Positions 21,165 to 32,170 of a stretch of 64,000 nt of DNA are shown in pieces. The stretch's first letter is position 1. Each line of letters starts with the position of its first letter. The DNA comes from Ochotona curzoniae. Taxonomy: Eukaryota; Chordata; Mammalia; Lagomorpha; Ochotonidae. The translations under genes were made by a program, and so were the position numbers. The stretch spans positions 3,782,001-3,846,000 of the forward strand of contig NW_024465751.1 of assembly GCF_017591425.1 (NCBI RefSeq). Reading direction: 5' to 3'. Under the pieces are notes generated by a model. That model did no database searches and was not told where the DNA came from. It worked only from the letters and a program-made list of their open reading frames with translations.

Positions 21165-21795
21165 TGTATTTCTGCTTATCAGAGTCTTCTCCTTGGGGCA
21201 AGTTTTAAGCTTTGTTACCAATAGGTCTACAGTTTGATTTTATTGCAGTTGGTACATGGCTCTTTGTTTGCAGCCACTTGTGCCACTCTCTCCAGCAAGT
21301 TCCAGGTGTGGGTTCTTATGTTAGATTTCCACCATGGTCTTTGTAGCCCTAGCTCCTGGCTCACCACTATCTACCTCCTGTGCCACTGTGCTGAGGCTGC
21401 ACCATTGTCTGTACAACCTTTCTCCCATTTCTGGTTGGAGCAGGTCCCAGGATTAGAGAGACACCAGGTGTCCTATAGCTATGTTGTTGGTAGCGCTGAT
21501 CTTGTCGGAACTTGTTGGTCGCTAGGTCTAAGGGCCACACAGAACTATTTTGACCGTTTGATGCTATAGTCGGTATTGTTTTCCTGTGGGATGAGTGCAT
21601 TTTGGAACTCAATGAGTTCTCACCAAACTCAGCGCATGCACAGCTCACTGTTGTCCCCTGCGGTCTTAAAGTCTTTGCCACTCTGTAAGAAATGTCACCT
21701 GATGTGCCACTACTAGAGTTCTTGACCTGCTGGCCAACAGGTCTGAGGGATACCTGGACCTCTCATGGGTGGGACCTGTAGGATGCCACATAGTA

Positions 21796-21910
21796 ATAAT
21801 ATAGGGGAACGGGGGGGTGGGGGGGGGAATGGGAAGGGGATAAGGGAAATCCCAAGAGCCTCTTTAACTGTATCATAAAACGATAATAATAATAATAATA
21901 AATTTTTAAA
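21796..21910 (+). mobile_element. Short L1 3' end, plus strand
   Basis: About 115 bp with a G-rich tract, 'ctgtatcataaaacgataat' terminus and an (AAT)n-rich tail. It faces away from copy B, so their 5' ends touch. Confidence 0.75.
21811..21840 (+). other. G-rich tract with G-quadruplex potential
   Basis: Four G-runs of 7, 9, 3 and 4 bases separated by 1-3 bases. L1 3' UTRs of many mammals carry such a tract. Confidence 0.75.
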
Positions 21911-23302
21911 AGAAAATACACATATAAACAGTAATGATAATAATAATGGCAAAACACAAATGTAGGAGATGGAGACAGGCATTTGAAAAGTCATGGTGTC
22001 CCTTCCAAAAAGTCAAATGAAGCATCATATTGAGAGTACAGGATGCTTACAGCATTGTTGGTTGAAATTTTCACCTGTATAACATGTGTCACAAACTTTT
22101 TTCCTTGTTGATCCTTTTTGTTCCCTCACCCACTATAAATCCTCACTATGAATGTGTAAATCCACAACGTTGTGGAAACTGTTGGGAATTGCATGATTGA
22201 CATTAGCTCAGTGGTGTTTAAGTGTATAATAGTGGTCCTGAAAAGTCACTGATGCTGTGGCTTGAGCCAGTTCTTCAACATGTTGGTCAAAAACTGTCAG
22301 CGGTAGATGCCACAGTATCAACAGCAGCAACGTCTGCCACGGGGTAATAAAGGCTTAGGCTTGAGGGCTGTGAAGTTGGTGCTGTGCTGAAGAGTTGGAT
22401 CCATCTTGCTCTCATGTTGGTTTTAGTTAGTGGCTTATTGTTTTCAAAGCACACTGAACCTGCAAGACTGTCCGGCATAACTTGACAGGGCACAGTCCCC
22501 TACAGCTGAGAGAGGTCTTTACCAGAGTTGCTTCTTATAGACTGCGCCTTCAGGCTATGACATCAGGTTGGCATGGAATGCAACATTGGCCAGGCAGCCA
22601 CACATGGGAAGCACAGGAATAAGAATAGAGGTGTCTCAGACAAAGACAGTGATAAGGATTTGGAGCCACCACAGACTGTCCCTTGGAGGTGTCATCTGGA
22701 CTACAACCCCACAGTCCCTTGAATTACAGCCACGTTGTCATCATGATAATTACCACAGGTCTCAGGACCCTTGAGGTTCTTAGGACCACTTGTTTCACCC
22801 ACTAACAGAGAGGTATGGCCTAGATTTGTGTTTGTGACCCCTTAATCAATGTCCATATCCTTTCTTCCATACCCTCAAGAAGAGAGCAGTTAACGAACCT
22901 ACTTAGGGTTGTTACTTAATTATTTTTCCAGGACAAAAGTCTGAAGCTCCTACCATAGTTGATAAGCTCCCCCATTTATCAATACCTTTTTCTCCTAATC
23001 CTAGATTTTAAAATTAACAATATCCTAAAATCTATCATCCTACAAACTTTTGGACCCAAAAGAACTTGGAATTATTTCATGTTGTATATTCATAGGATTC
23101 TTAGATGATATGTAACATTTCCACCCAGTTGAATTTTGGATATTTTATGTAGCTTAGTCTAGCTTCTAATCATAATATATAGAGTCCCACTTATATTCCC
23201 TCTATGTGGAGAAATGCTTTTTAACATATGGACTACTTCTATGTCCAGAAGCTTCATAATCAAACCACTAAAACAAAGGAACAAAACAATATTGAAAATT
23301 GC
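21911..23302. other. Unassigned, no recognised repeat
   Basis: About 1.4 kb with moderate GC (22260-22760) and then AT-rich sequence. It could be part of a lagomorph-specific repeat, but I cannot match it. Open frames are short (under 75 codons). Confidence 0.4.
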
Positions 23303-23636
23303 CAGGAGCTGGCATGGGGGCTCACAGCGTAATCCTCCACTTTGTGGTGCTAGCATCACTCATGGGTGCCGGTTCATGTCCTGGCTTCTCCACTTCCAAT
23401 CCAGCTCCTCACTTACGGCCTAGGAAAGCAGAGGGTATGGTCCAGGTCCTTGGGATGCTGCACCAATGTGAGACACCCAGAGGAAGTTTCTGGCTCCCAG
23501 CTTCAGACTGGTCCAACCCTGGCCATTGCAGCCACTCGGTGCCTGAACCAATAGATAAAAGAACCAACAGAGAAAAGCTACTTCTCTCTGTAAATATTAC
23601 TTTCCAATAAACAAATATATAAATCTTAAAAGAGAG
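23303..23636 (+). repeat. CSINE, plus strand
   Basis: 'gtgccggttcatgtcctggc', 'acggcctaggaaagcagagg', 'ggtccaggtccttgggatgc' and tail 'ctttccaataaacaaatata'. A (GA)n run at 23632-23648 follows. Confidence 0.85.
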
Positions 23637-23648
23637 AGAGAGAGAGAA
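23632..23648 (+). repeat. (AG)n microsatellite
   Basis: Nine AG/GA dinucleotides after the SINE tail. Confidence 0.85.
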
Positions 23649-23914
23649 AAGCCAGCGAACAGGGTAATTATTTACATAACTGCTTTTACCCTCTAAAGTC
23701 CTCTGAAATGTATATAGTCATCAAAGGCAAGAATAACTAACAGGTGCAATTTTCAATGTATGTGCATGAAATTTACAACAGAAAGTGGGGAAAGGTACCC
23801 AGATTTAGAAGATGGATAATTTTCCATACTGTGCTATAAGTGTTCAAATACTGATTCTAAATAGATTAAAAAGCTAAGGAAGCCTGAAGTCAACACACGA
23901 AGACACACTGTCCG
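23649..23914. other. Unassigned stretch
   Basis: Nothing recognised. Confidence 0.4.
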
Positions 23915-24275
23915 GTCTGCTCAGACTTCCTTAACAAAACATTGTGGACAAGGTGGCTAAAACAGCAGAATGCTATTCCTAGCAGTTCGAGAGCCTGAAA
24001 ATTCAAGGTCAAGTGACCAGTGTCCGCTGAGAGCTCTCTCTTGGGATTTTGAATGGCTGCCTTCTCACTGTATCTTCACTTGGCCTTTCCTTGGCATGCG
24101 AGGAGGAAGAGAAGGGATGCAATTATTCTGATGTGTTTTCTCACAGGGCACTACTCCCATGATGAGTACTCCAAGATCATGGCATTACCTAAACCTAACT
24201 TCTCCCCAAAGGCTCCATGCCCTATTACCATTACACTGGGGTTTAGGGAGGAGACACTATTCAGTGCATAGCAGA
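23915..24275 (+). mobile_element. MaLR-type LTR (MST/MLT1 group)
   Basis: 'gacaaggtggctaaaacagc', 'gagagctctctcttgggatt', 'ggctgccttctcactgtatc', 'cagggcactactcccatgat' and 'attacactggggtttaggga' follow the order of a mammalian MaLR LTR. No internal genes are attached. Confidence 0.65.
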
Positions 24276-24449
24276 TATAGTGGAAAATTGCATAGATGAA
24301 TCCAAATTGAACTCTAAAAAAAAATTAGTCCAATAATTCAAAAGAAGTCAGTAAATAGAAAAAGAGAAGAATGAAAAGGAAGGAAACCAATTTTAACATG
24401 GTAGTACTAAATCCAAACATACCAAACATGACACAAAGAAGAACTATAA
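24276..24449. other. Unassigned AT-rich stretch
   Basis: Nothing recognised. Confidence 0.4.
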
Positions 24450-24570
24450 CCCCTGGTTCAAAGATGAGGAGCACAAGCTCCAAGCAGTAGTGTGATGACC
24501 TCGGGCACATAAACATTAGGGGTAGAGTTCAAGTCCAGCTCGGCTCTGCGCAGACCTCAAACCCAGCCTC
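24450..24570 (-). repeat. MIR fragment, minus strand
   Basis: 'tgatgacctcgggcacataa' and 'agagttcaagtccagctcgg' follow reverse MIR order. Confidence 0.5.
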
Positions 24571-24951
24571 CTCCCACATTCTGGCTCCAAATAGTCAGAA
24601 GTCCCAAAGTCATATATGGAAAGTGCTAGGGGTCTCTGTCAGTCAGAAACAGGATGCCAACAGGTTTGCCTGCTCCGAATACCAAACTCCCTGGGATTCT
24701 GAACCCCTGATCACCTCCTGGAGAAGACTCAGGCCAGAGCCAAAATGTCTTCTGACTAGCAGTGCGACCTACAAGTCTAGCACTCCGTACAGAGATTCAC
24801 AAATACTGCCTTTTCCCAAAGACAAAGTTCTTTTTCAAACACCCTCTCCTGACTTCTCCATGCAATTCTAAGTGCATCCCTGGGCTGGCTTTGTAGCCCT
24901 TCAGTCTGGCAGCAGAAAGATCTCTGAGCTCCTCCACAGGAGACTCCCCCA

Positions 24952-25068
24952 GTGCCATATGATGCCATAACATGCTGTGCCATGCCATGCCATTCTATGG
25001 TGTGATGTGGCATGCTGTGTCATGCCACATTATGCTGTGCTGTGTTGTGCCGTGCTGTGTTGTGCCCC
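24952..25068 (+). repeat. Degenerate pentanucleotide repeat (TGTGC/CCATG)n
   Basis: About 115 bp of 5-bp units, first ccatg-type (24979-24993), then tgtgc/tgtgt/cgtgc-type (25031-25066). The two halves are near-complementary and meet in a hairpin at 25005-25030. Confidence 0.8.
25005..25030. repeat. Perfect 10-bp inverted repeat with 6-bp loop
   Basis: atgtggcatg, loop ctgtgt, catgccacat. It sits in the centre of the pentanucleotide repeat and would form a stable hairpin in single strands. Confidence 0.9.
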
Positions 25069-25371
25069 AAATGCCAGTTGCCAGTAAAAGGAGTTGCCCT
25101 TCAGATGACTCTCTTTCAGCACTCCTTTGGCCCAGCCCAGCCAGAACAGGCTAGCACTGGTCGGTGTCCAGGAAATCAGAGGAAGAGCCTTCCAAGCACT
25201 GGCTCCCACTTCCCTCCCCCTAAAGAGCAGCTTCCTGCCATCCCATCTCAGTCACTGCAGTGAAACCATTGCAAGCATTCCTTTGTAATCACAGTAATGA
25301 TGCAGCTACCATCTGTCAAGCTGTAATTGGCAGGCAGCGTAGTTTTGATTGTCCTTATTGTGATACTAATA
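25069..25371. other. Unassigned stretch
   Basis: Nothing recognised. Confidence 0.4.
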
Positions 25372-25600
25372 ATGACTAACATTTCTAAAGTGCCTATTTG
25401 ATGCCAGGCCCTGTACTACATGCCTTTTTATCTACTGTGTCATACAGTTCTCACATCAAACCTATGAGGCAAATCATTTTAGTATCATATTCCTACTGAG
25501 TGAGTTGAGGCTCAAAGAGCTAAACCAGTACCACCAGGAGACGGAGAGGCAGCACCAGAAACTAGCTCTGTCTCACTCCCAAGATCATGCTTACTTTGGG
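25372..25600 (-). repeat. MIR, minus strand
   Basis: 'aatgactaacatttctaaag', 'gatgccaggccctgtactac', 'aacctatgaggcaaatcatt' and 'gagttgaggctcaaagagct' form a good reverse MIR. Confidence 0.78.
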
Positions 25601-26476
25601 AACAACATTATAACAGCAATTAAACATTGTCACTCTTAATGTTAGTGAATAATGTTGTCAATGGATAACCAACAAGCTCACATCACAGTGTAGAAATTCC
25701 ATCTTCTCGTGTTGACATCCTAGTTGAATTACATCATCTGCCAACATGGGACACTGTGCTAAATACAACTCATTCATGCATCACAGGATTCAAGCAGCAT
25801 ATATCGGATTAGGGAGCAGTGGAGCAGTGGATAGCACAGTAAGTAAAGCAGACAAGGCCTTCAGAGATGTTGAGGTGAGGAAAGATATCATATCGGAAAT
25901 TGAAAGAAAAGAGGTACTCCTGAAGAAGCAGCGGAAATCAGCAACACTCACTCGCAGCTACAGGAAAAATGGGAAGTACACCTAACAGTCCGGGTACTCC
26001 AGCCAAGAATATTTCCATGGTAACCTTTGTAGATGCTGCCAGGTTTCTTCTTATTACCCACAATCAAAGGTGAGAGGGGAGAGAAATTAAGGGAAGGGCT
26101 ATGGACAAAAAAGGAGCCAGGACCTGATGGATTTGAAATCGCTCATCCTCTCTAAATGGCAAATCATGTTAAGACCTAACAAAAGTTTCTAAGCAAATAC
26201 CTAATTCAGAGAAATAGTCTACAGGAAAACATGGTCTAAAGCCAAAGTCTGAGTAAACCTTGGGCTGGCTGGGGCTTTATGAGAGAGCTGGATCCAGAGG
26301 CTCCTGCTCACTGAGCCACAGAGACCAAAGATCATCACAGACAGCCACAGTGCTGGGTTCAGGACTGAGTACTAATTCGTTCCTTGGAAACAAATCAGAC
26401 ATTGACCATCAGAGCAGGGTGTCATTTGGCAGGGGGGAGATGTTTTATGACCAAACAAAGCTAAAAAGCATCTTTA
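25601..26476. other. Unassigned stretch
   Basis: A 79-codon plus frame at 25746-25985 has a charged second half (EIERKEVLLKKQRKS) but no splice or family support. Nothing else recognised. Confidence 0.4.
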
Positions 26477-26797
26477 GGGCCTAGTACGGTAGCCTGGTGC
26501 CTGAAGTCCTCACCTTCCATGCGCCAGGATCCGTGTGGATGCCAGTTTGTGTCCCAGCTGGCTCCATTTTCTATCCAGCTACCTGCTTGTAGCCTAGGAG
26601 GGCAGTGGAGGATGGCCCAAAGCCTTGGGACCCTGCACCCATATGAGAGACCTAGAGAAGGCTATTGGCTCATGGCTTCTGGCTTCAGATCGACTCATTT
26701 GGGAAGTAAACCAGCAGATGGAGAGTCTTTTTCTCTGTCTCTCCCTCTCTCTGTGGATTTGCCTTTCCAATAAAAATAAATAATTCCTCTTTTAAAG
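26477..26797 (+). repeat. CSINE, plus strand
   Basis: 'tagggcctagtacggtagcc', 'gatggcccaaagccttggga', 'ccctgcacccatatgagaga' and tail 'gcctttccaataaaaataaa'. Confidence 0.9.
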
Positions 26798-28099
26798 CAT
26801 TGTTAGGAAAAGCTTGGACGCATAAGAAGCAAAAGCCTTTCACCCACGTCTGTTTTCAGGTCTCTCTGTCTCCCTGCCTCCCTTGCTTTTCCTGCTTCTC
26901 TGATTCCTTCTCCATCACAACAAAACTAAGCAGCATGCCTAGTACAAGGCCGGGGCCTGGTTCTTTCACTGTGGTTTTATCAAGTCGCAAAACTGAAGAA
27001 AAGTTCCTCTCACTGATCTTCTCTTCACACCACCCTAGAGACCAGATTGTGGGCACACTGATCAATGTCTGTGTCCAAAGAACCTCACAACGCTGCATGG
27101 AAACATAGTAAGGATGGCTTAAGAGTCCTGAGAGTTCCAACTTAGAGAAGCCTGAGGAATGATCTCATCTGACTCATGCTACCACCCTCCCTCAGCTACT
27201 CGCCAGCCCCCTCCATGTTGAGCCGGACCCCTCTTACCACTACACCAAGCACTCTCCCTACCCCCATGAATGGCCAATCCCGGCCATGCACCCCCAGAGC
27301 CAGCAAGCCTGTAGTTTCTAAGGAAAGCACCGAAAGAGCAACCCCACGTCCCAAACCTCGCTGCAGATGCCCTGGCACACTCAGAAGAAGCTAAAGACAG
27401 TAACGATGTGCCATGGGGAGTCTCCACACCCCAGGGCTTCCCCTGTGCTGCTGCTGGCTTCAGAGGGCCCTGCAGTGACTGAATCTGTACACAGTAGGGA
27501 AAGACTAGCAGGCAGCAAGCAGGATTGATGGGGTCCTTGAGGAAGGAGCTAGAAGACCTGTTCCCAGTTCATCTAGCCCTGGTTTCTGAAGGTAGAGTTT
27601 GGTGTCGTGCTGAATATGTCTTCATGTGTAATCCTTGGCTGGTTCTTACAAGGACTAAATTACTTAAATCGTGTCTGACATAAAGAGGCACACACTACCT
27701 ATCAAAACACAGTTGCTCTTGTTGGCTATTCCACCTGTTCTCTGTGTGTGTGCACCACTGGCGAAAATTACAATAATCATGCCTACTGGGATAGTATTTT
27801 GTAATTTTCAACCTGTGGCACAAGCATTTGCACCCTTCATTTTCCACCAGGCCTCCGAGGAGATTTTGCTACTGCTACTGTTATAAATTTGAAAGGAGAG
27901 AATTGAGACAAGCATGGGGAGGCCGTGGTGAAGGGCAAAAAGGGAAACAAATCTTTAATGGGCTTCCACCTGCTCAGACACTACAGCCTCAAAGAATCTA
28001 GACTGTGTCTACCAATGCCTTCTCCCAATCCCAGGAAAATAAGGGGGAAAACCCCAGCCAGAGAGGTCAGGCTATAGCACAGAAACAAGAGAAACAGGG
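26798..28099. other. Unassigned stretch
   Basis: GC-richer around 27170-27480. A proline-rich 72-codon plus frame (27176-27394) and overlapping minus frames are not supported by motifs or splice sites. No repeat recognised. Confidence 0.4.
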
Positions 28100-28250
28100 A
28101 TCAAGAGCTCCAGACACAGGTCAGTTACGCACCGTGAATGCCACTCTCCCTAGACCTCAGTTTCCTCATAGGGTAAATGGGTACAACAACAGTGTCTGCC
28201 AGATGATGGTGCTCTAAAGGCCACAAAAGGCACTGGAAGTGAAAAGGCTT
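28100..28250 (+). repeat. MIR, plus strand
   Basis: 'tagacctcagtttcctcata' and 'gggtaaatgggtacaacaac' are the conserved MIR core. Confidence 0.65.
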
Positions 28251-28454
28251 TCCAACCTCAGATGAGGATGTACTTTTACTCTTCCTGGGGAGACCATCTC
28301 GGGAACTTTTCCCCAGCCTCTCTTCACAACTTACAAATGCTCAAATCACCAATTTCTCATATCCTTTTCCTTTTAGCATATTCTGTACCCCTACCATAAA
28401 GTTACTATTATCTATTTCCATATGAACCTTATTATCAATCATTTTCTTTTTTAA

Positions 28455-28525
28455 CACTTATTGTTTCATTTGAAATTCAGAACTATAGAGTAGGGGGAGA
28501 GAGAGACGCAATATCTCCCATCCTT
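28455..28525 (-). repeat. Possible CSINE tail fragment, minus strand
   Basis: 'aacacttattgtttcatttg' and 'gggggagagagagacgcaat' resemble the reversed SINE tail; the body is not recognised. Confidence 0.35.
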
Positions 28526-28844
28526 TTAGAGATCGTGGAAAACACACCATGGTAATTTAGAGCAAAGAATGGCTAGAGACATTCCAACATGCAGAAATAA
28601 CCCCGGCTCAGGCTGGGGAGCTCTTCTCATGGGATCCAATTCACAGTCCAGAAGGCAGAGTCAGCCCTGACACCACAGAGCCAGCCTGGCATGCCTGCCG
28701 GGTGCTTAGGCAGCCAGAGGTCAGACTCTCTGCAGCGAGGATGGAAAGAAAGCCAGGAAGCCGATTCCAGCCAGAAATTTCAGTCAAGAATTTCATGAAG
28801 CCAAACTAATAGCTCTGTGTGTTTAAAAAAAGACACTCCCAGAG
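28526..28844. other. Unassigned stretch
   Basis: Nothing recognised. Confidence 0.4.
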
Positions 28845-28985
28845 GCAAAAATTGACTATTTAATAAATGCTACTGGGACAAATGGGTAGCCATTTAGAAA
28901 AAGATAAAATTAGATCCATACTTCGCACCAGCCACCAAGAAAAAATAGCCCCAAATGGATCAGAGATCTAATAAATATATAACAA
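28845..28985 (+). mobile_element. L1 ORF2 fragment, plus strand
   Basis: 'aaatgctactgggacaaatg', 'ggtagccatttagaaaaaga' and 'ccaaatggatcagagatcta' match the ORF2 stretch encoding '...GTGKP-like' reverse-transcriptase C-terminal sequence in other mammals. Only about 140 bp survives. Confidence 0.65.
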
Positions 28986-29004
28986 AAAAGAGAAAAGAAG
29001 CAAA

Positions 29005-29028
29005 CAAAACAACCAACCAACCAACCAC
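29005..29028 (+). repeat. (AACC)n microsatellite
   Basis: Four to five AACC units after an A-rich stretch. Confidence 0.85.
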
Positions 29029-30044
29029 AAGGCAAAGCATTTCACTCCACTTTGGACGTGTGTCTGAATCTCGTCCAACGTGCAGATAATAGCAGATCAG
29101 CTGGGGCCCAGATGACCAAGCAAACAGAGAAACGGTAGACCGTCTTTTTCTCTCTCTGGCAGCCGAGACTCCCGTCTAAGCCCTCCAGAACTCCAGGTCA
29201 TTGGAGCCGGCCTCCCTGGTTCTCCAGCTTGCAAGCCTTGCCTGGGACGACCCCTCCTCCACAGTGCCCTGAGTCAGTTTCCCTAAGTTCACTCTTCTAT
29301 CCGCATATGTATGTATTTGTCAGTTGCTCCGGTTTCTTTGGACAATCCTGGCTATTACGATAGAAAAGGGTTTTTTTTTTTTTTTCCCCAAGAATATTCC
29401 AACTTGAGCAAAGAAACCACTGGAAGAATGTACCAGAAACAACTGAAATTAGTTAGATTCAGGGGCAGGTAGGAATGAATGAGACAACTAGGTGGAAGAG
29501 AAATAGAGGAGATGAGGTGGGGATGAGCGTGTCTCTGAATGCATCTTTTTTACATAGTTCTAACTTTTACAAGTGTGTCATGTTTTACATACTTAAAAGA
29601 AATCAACATGCTCTAAAGAGAAAAAGCAAAACTGAATTCAAATAGAAATACATGAACCTAAGTGAATTACCACAATCAAATTAAAAAGAGGCATAAAAAT
29701 GCACGTCTCCATCTCCAACATTGTATCTTGACTGAATACCTTCAGGGTAAAGACAAAAAGAACAGTAAACCAATATTAAACCTCAAGTGTGAGTCCATTT
29801 TTCACAGTGGTATTGATGAGCAATTCTAAAAGTTTAGAATATGTGTTCCAGTTTTAAACAAATGAAGAGTAGTTTTCATGCTGTCACAGAAGAAATTTCC
29901 AAATATAGAAAGCAGAAGGTTGTAAGGAACTAATCGTGCTGAATTGGGATTGTAGTGAGGGAAAGAAAGAGAAAGAGAGAGAGAGGATGGAGAGAGAGAG
30001 AATGAGTGTCTCTGTGTAAATAGTCTTCATGTTCTCCTACCAGG
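29029..30044. other. Unassigned, with T-run and purine tract
   Basis: A T-run at 29370-29386 followed by CCCC, and a GA-rich purine tract at 29955-30003. No gene or repeat family recognised. Confidence 0.45.
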
Positions 30045-30540
30045 CCACTCCCAGCCCCAGGTTGTATGCGTGCCAGAAGGTGCCATGCCCTGCCTGAGAT
30101 AGTCTGCCCTCAGACCCAGGCTTTGCATGTGGCAGCAGGTGCTGCAGCTTGGCCCAGCCTGGCCTGCTCCCAGTCCCAGCTCTCATGAATGTAGGTGAGC
30201 TTCTATCAGAGGACTTCCTCTGTCCAGTCTGGCTCATCCTCTCACACTCCCAGCTGTTGCACAAACTGGCAGTTGCTGCAGTCCCACAGAGGGGAATCCA
30301 CAAATCCCCTACAGAATCTGCCCCTATATCCAATTCTCTCGCATGCAAGTGGGTGCTTTGGTGTAGCCTGACATGGCTGACTCCCTGCCCCAACACTCTT
30401 GTGGAAGGGTACTGGCGCCTAGCCCAACCAGACAAGCCCTTCAGCCTCAGCCTTCACACGCCCAGGGAGTAGCTGGCTCAGTCCATGGGTGGGTGCCTTT
30501 GCCTGACCCAGACATGCCCTCCAGCTTTCCCACTCTAAAC
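30045..30540 (+). repeat. Degenerate ~60-bp tandem array
   Basis: Anchors cagccccagg (30052), cagacccagg (30111), cagtcccagc (30171) and cactcccagc (30244) start units 59, 60 and 73 bp apart; each contains a 'gtgc' and a 'cctggcc/ctgcc' block. Later anchors are weaker. Open frames on both strands (30037-30472) arise from this repeat. Confidence 0.6.
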
Positions 30541-30752
30541 CACCCTGTATCAGCTCCCTTGCCTACCTGTGAGTGCAACGGCCTGGTCCATGGATGTCAG
30601 AAGTCATTCCTTCCCTGTCAAACATGCCTACTGTTGCTCCCACTACAACGATCCATAGACTTCCTTCCCCAGGCAGTCTTCAGGCCCCCACCTGACCTAG
30701 GGCTGGATCTAGCATTTCCTGCTTTCTACATATATCTTTTAAAAAATGGATT
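30541..30752. other. Unassigned flank; ends in a target-site duplication
   Basis: Contains the last weak units of the tandem array. The final 12 bp, aaaaaatggatt at 30741-30752, is the left target duplication of the next CSINE. Confidence 0.4.
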
Positions 30753-31054
30753 AGGCTGGGTCCGGTGGTGTGGCCTAGCCACTCAAGTCCTCGCCTTGAA
30801 CGCACCGCAATCCCATATGGGTGCCGGCTCTAATCCCAGTAGCTCCATTTCCCATCCAGCTCCCTGCCTGTGGCCTGGAAAAGCAATCAAGGACACTCAC
30901 ATGGGAGACCCGGAACAAGATCCTGGTTCCCAGCTTCGGATCAGCGCAGCACCAGCCATTGCACTCACTTGGGAAGTGAATCATCAGAAGGAAGATCTTC
31001 CTCTCTATCTCTCCTCCTCTCTGTGTATCTGACTTTGTAATAAAAATAAATATA
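30753..31054 (+). repeat. CSINE, plus strand, pika-type young subfamily
   Basis: 'tggcctagccactcaagtcc', 'gatcttcctctctatctctc' and the diagnostic tail 'gactttgtaataaaaataaa'. Duplications aaaaaatggatt at 30741-30752 and 31055-31066 flank it. A 30-bp part of the 'ccttgggaccctgcaccc' block is missing. Confidence 0.93.
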
Positions 31055-31066
31055 AAAAAATGGATT

Positions 31067-31180
31067 CGGCAACTATGCTGGCACACTGGTAAAGCTAACA
31101 CAAATTTGCATTAGCCAAGTCCTGAATGCCTGCCAGCTATTGGCTGCTTTCCATCCAGCTCCATCCAGCAGTGTAAAACT
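31067..31180 (+). repeat. Truncated old CSINE, plus strand
   Basis: 'ctatgctggcacactggtaa' head and 'ctttccatccagctcc' body, ending near 31180. Confidence 0.55.
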
Positions 31181-31877
31181 TGCCTAGGTACAAGGCAAGT
31201 TAAACAGTTGCCTACAGCTGGGAAGTAAAATATTCTTTCAAAAGAAACGGAAAGGAACTTGCTTTCTAGTATGAGGACAAACTCTATTGCTAAGCAAACC
31301 ATCACCTGCCTATGAGTGAATAACTCTTTCTAACAAAACAAGATGATCAGTAAGCAATTTCAGAGCCAGAGTTTTCCAAGTGAATATAACTTCTTTCCCT
31401 TAATACCTAAAGACAGCATGTGGTAATGGGAAGGAAAGATAAAGTGAAGCACAAAAGTATTAAACATCATTCACATCCAGAATCTCATCCACGCAAAACA
31501 AAATGCTAGAACCCAGAAGAAAGCTTGTCCTCTCTTAAAGGGACACCTCCCCAGCTTCCTCTCACTTCTCATGAGAAAAATTCCTTCATGAGAACAGCCA
31601 CGTCGCTTGCTCCCAGTTCACTCACTCTGGAGAAGTGGGCACTGCTGCAGCTCCAACAAAGCATCTATTTCTTGGTCTTAGCTGCTGGCTCAAAGTAGGC
31701 ATTGCTGTGGCTTAAATGTAGTTGTTTCCCTGAGGGTGTATGTGTGTAGGTGTGGGGACATTCCAGAAATGGGGTTTGGTGGAAATTTCTTGAGCCATTG
31801 AGGCCATGCCCTCAGGGACTACAGATATGGATTGAGTTCTGTGGGAAGCATGCTGCTGTACAAGCCCAAGCTTAACG
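31181..31877. other. Unassigned stretch
   Basis: Nothing recognised. Confidence 0.4.
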
Positions 31878-32170
31878 TAGACATTGGCACAGTAATTAAG
31901 ATGCTGCTTGGGAAGCCCAATCCCACACTGGAATGCCTGGGTTCAAGTCCCAGGTCCAGGCCCATTCCCCACTTCCTGCTAATGCTCACCCTGGGAAGCA
32001 GCTGATGTCTTAAATACTTGGGTCCCCTCCATTCACCTGAGAGACTTGGATTGAGTCCCTGAGTGCTGGCTTTGCCCTGAACCAACCCTGGCTGTCATGG
32101 GCATTGAACAGATGAATCGGCAGTATCGTATTCTCCTTCTCTCTCCTCTCTCTCTCTCTCTGATATTAAA
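31878..32170 (+). repeat. Old CSINE, plus strand
   Basis: 'cacagtaattaagatgctgc', 'gggttcaagtcccaggtcca', 'gagagacttggattgagtcc' and a (CT)n end at 32138-32162. Confidence 0.8.

Larger units (their letters stand above)
19293..21795 (-). mobile_element. HAL1-like L1-derived element, copy B
   Basis: Reading the minus strand: a 5' part truncated at 21795 (it aligns with 33088 onward of copy A), ORF1 from 21164, a remnant of the first ORF2 codons near 20130-19985, then a 3' UTR ending in 'gtatcatataatgataacaa' and an A-rich tail. ORF2 is otherwise absent. The ORF2-to-3'UTR junction, the 3' UTR duplication and the ORF1 frame break are the same as in copy A at 32579-35555. Similarity to A is high through ORF1 and the 3' UTR. 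I see no convincing target-site duplication; the right end abuts another L1 tail. Confidence 0.85.

Noticed and set aside
21713..21994. Minus open frames rich in Tyr/Leu/Pro
   Set aside because: They cover the head-to-head L1 junction and its G-rich tract; no coding meaning.
27176..27427. Proline-rich open frames on both strands
   Set aside because: Neither frame has a known motif or splice support, and they overlap.
30373..31032. 219-codon plus open frame
   Set aside because: It runs from the 60-bp tandem array into a CSINE; not a gene.
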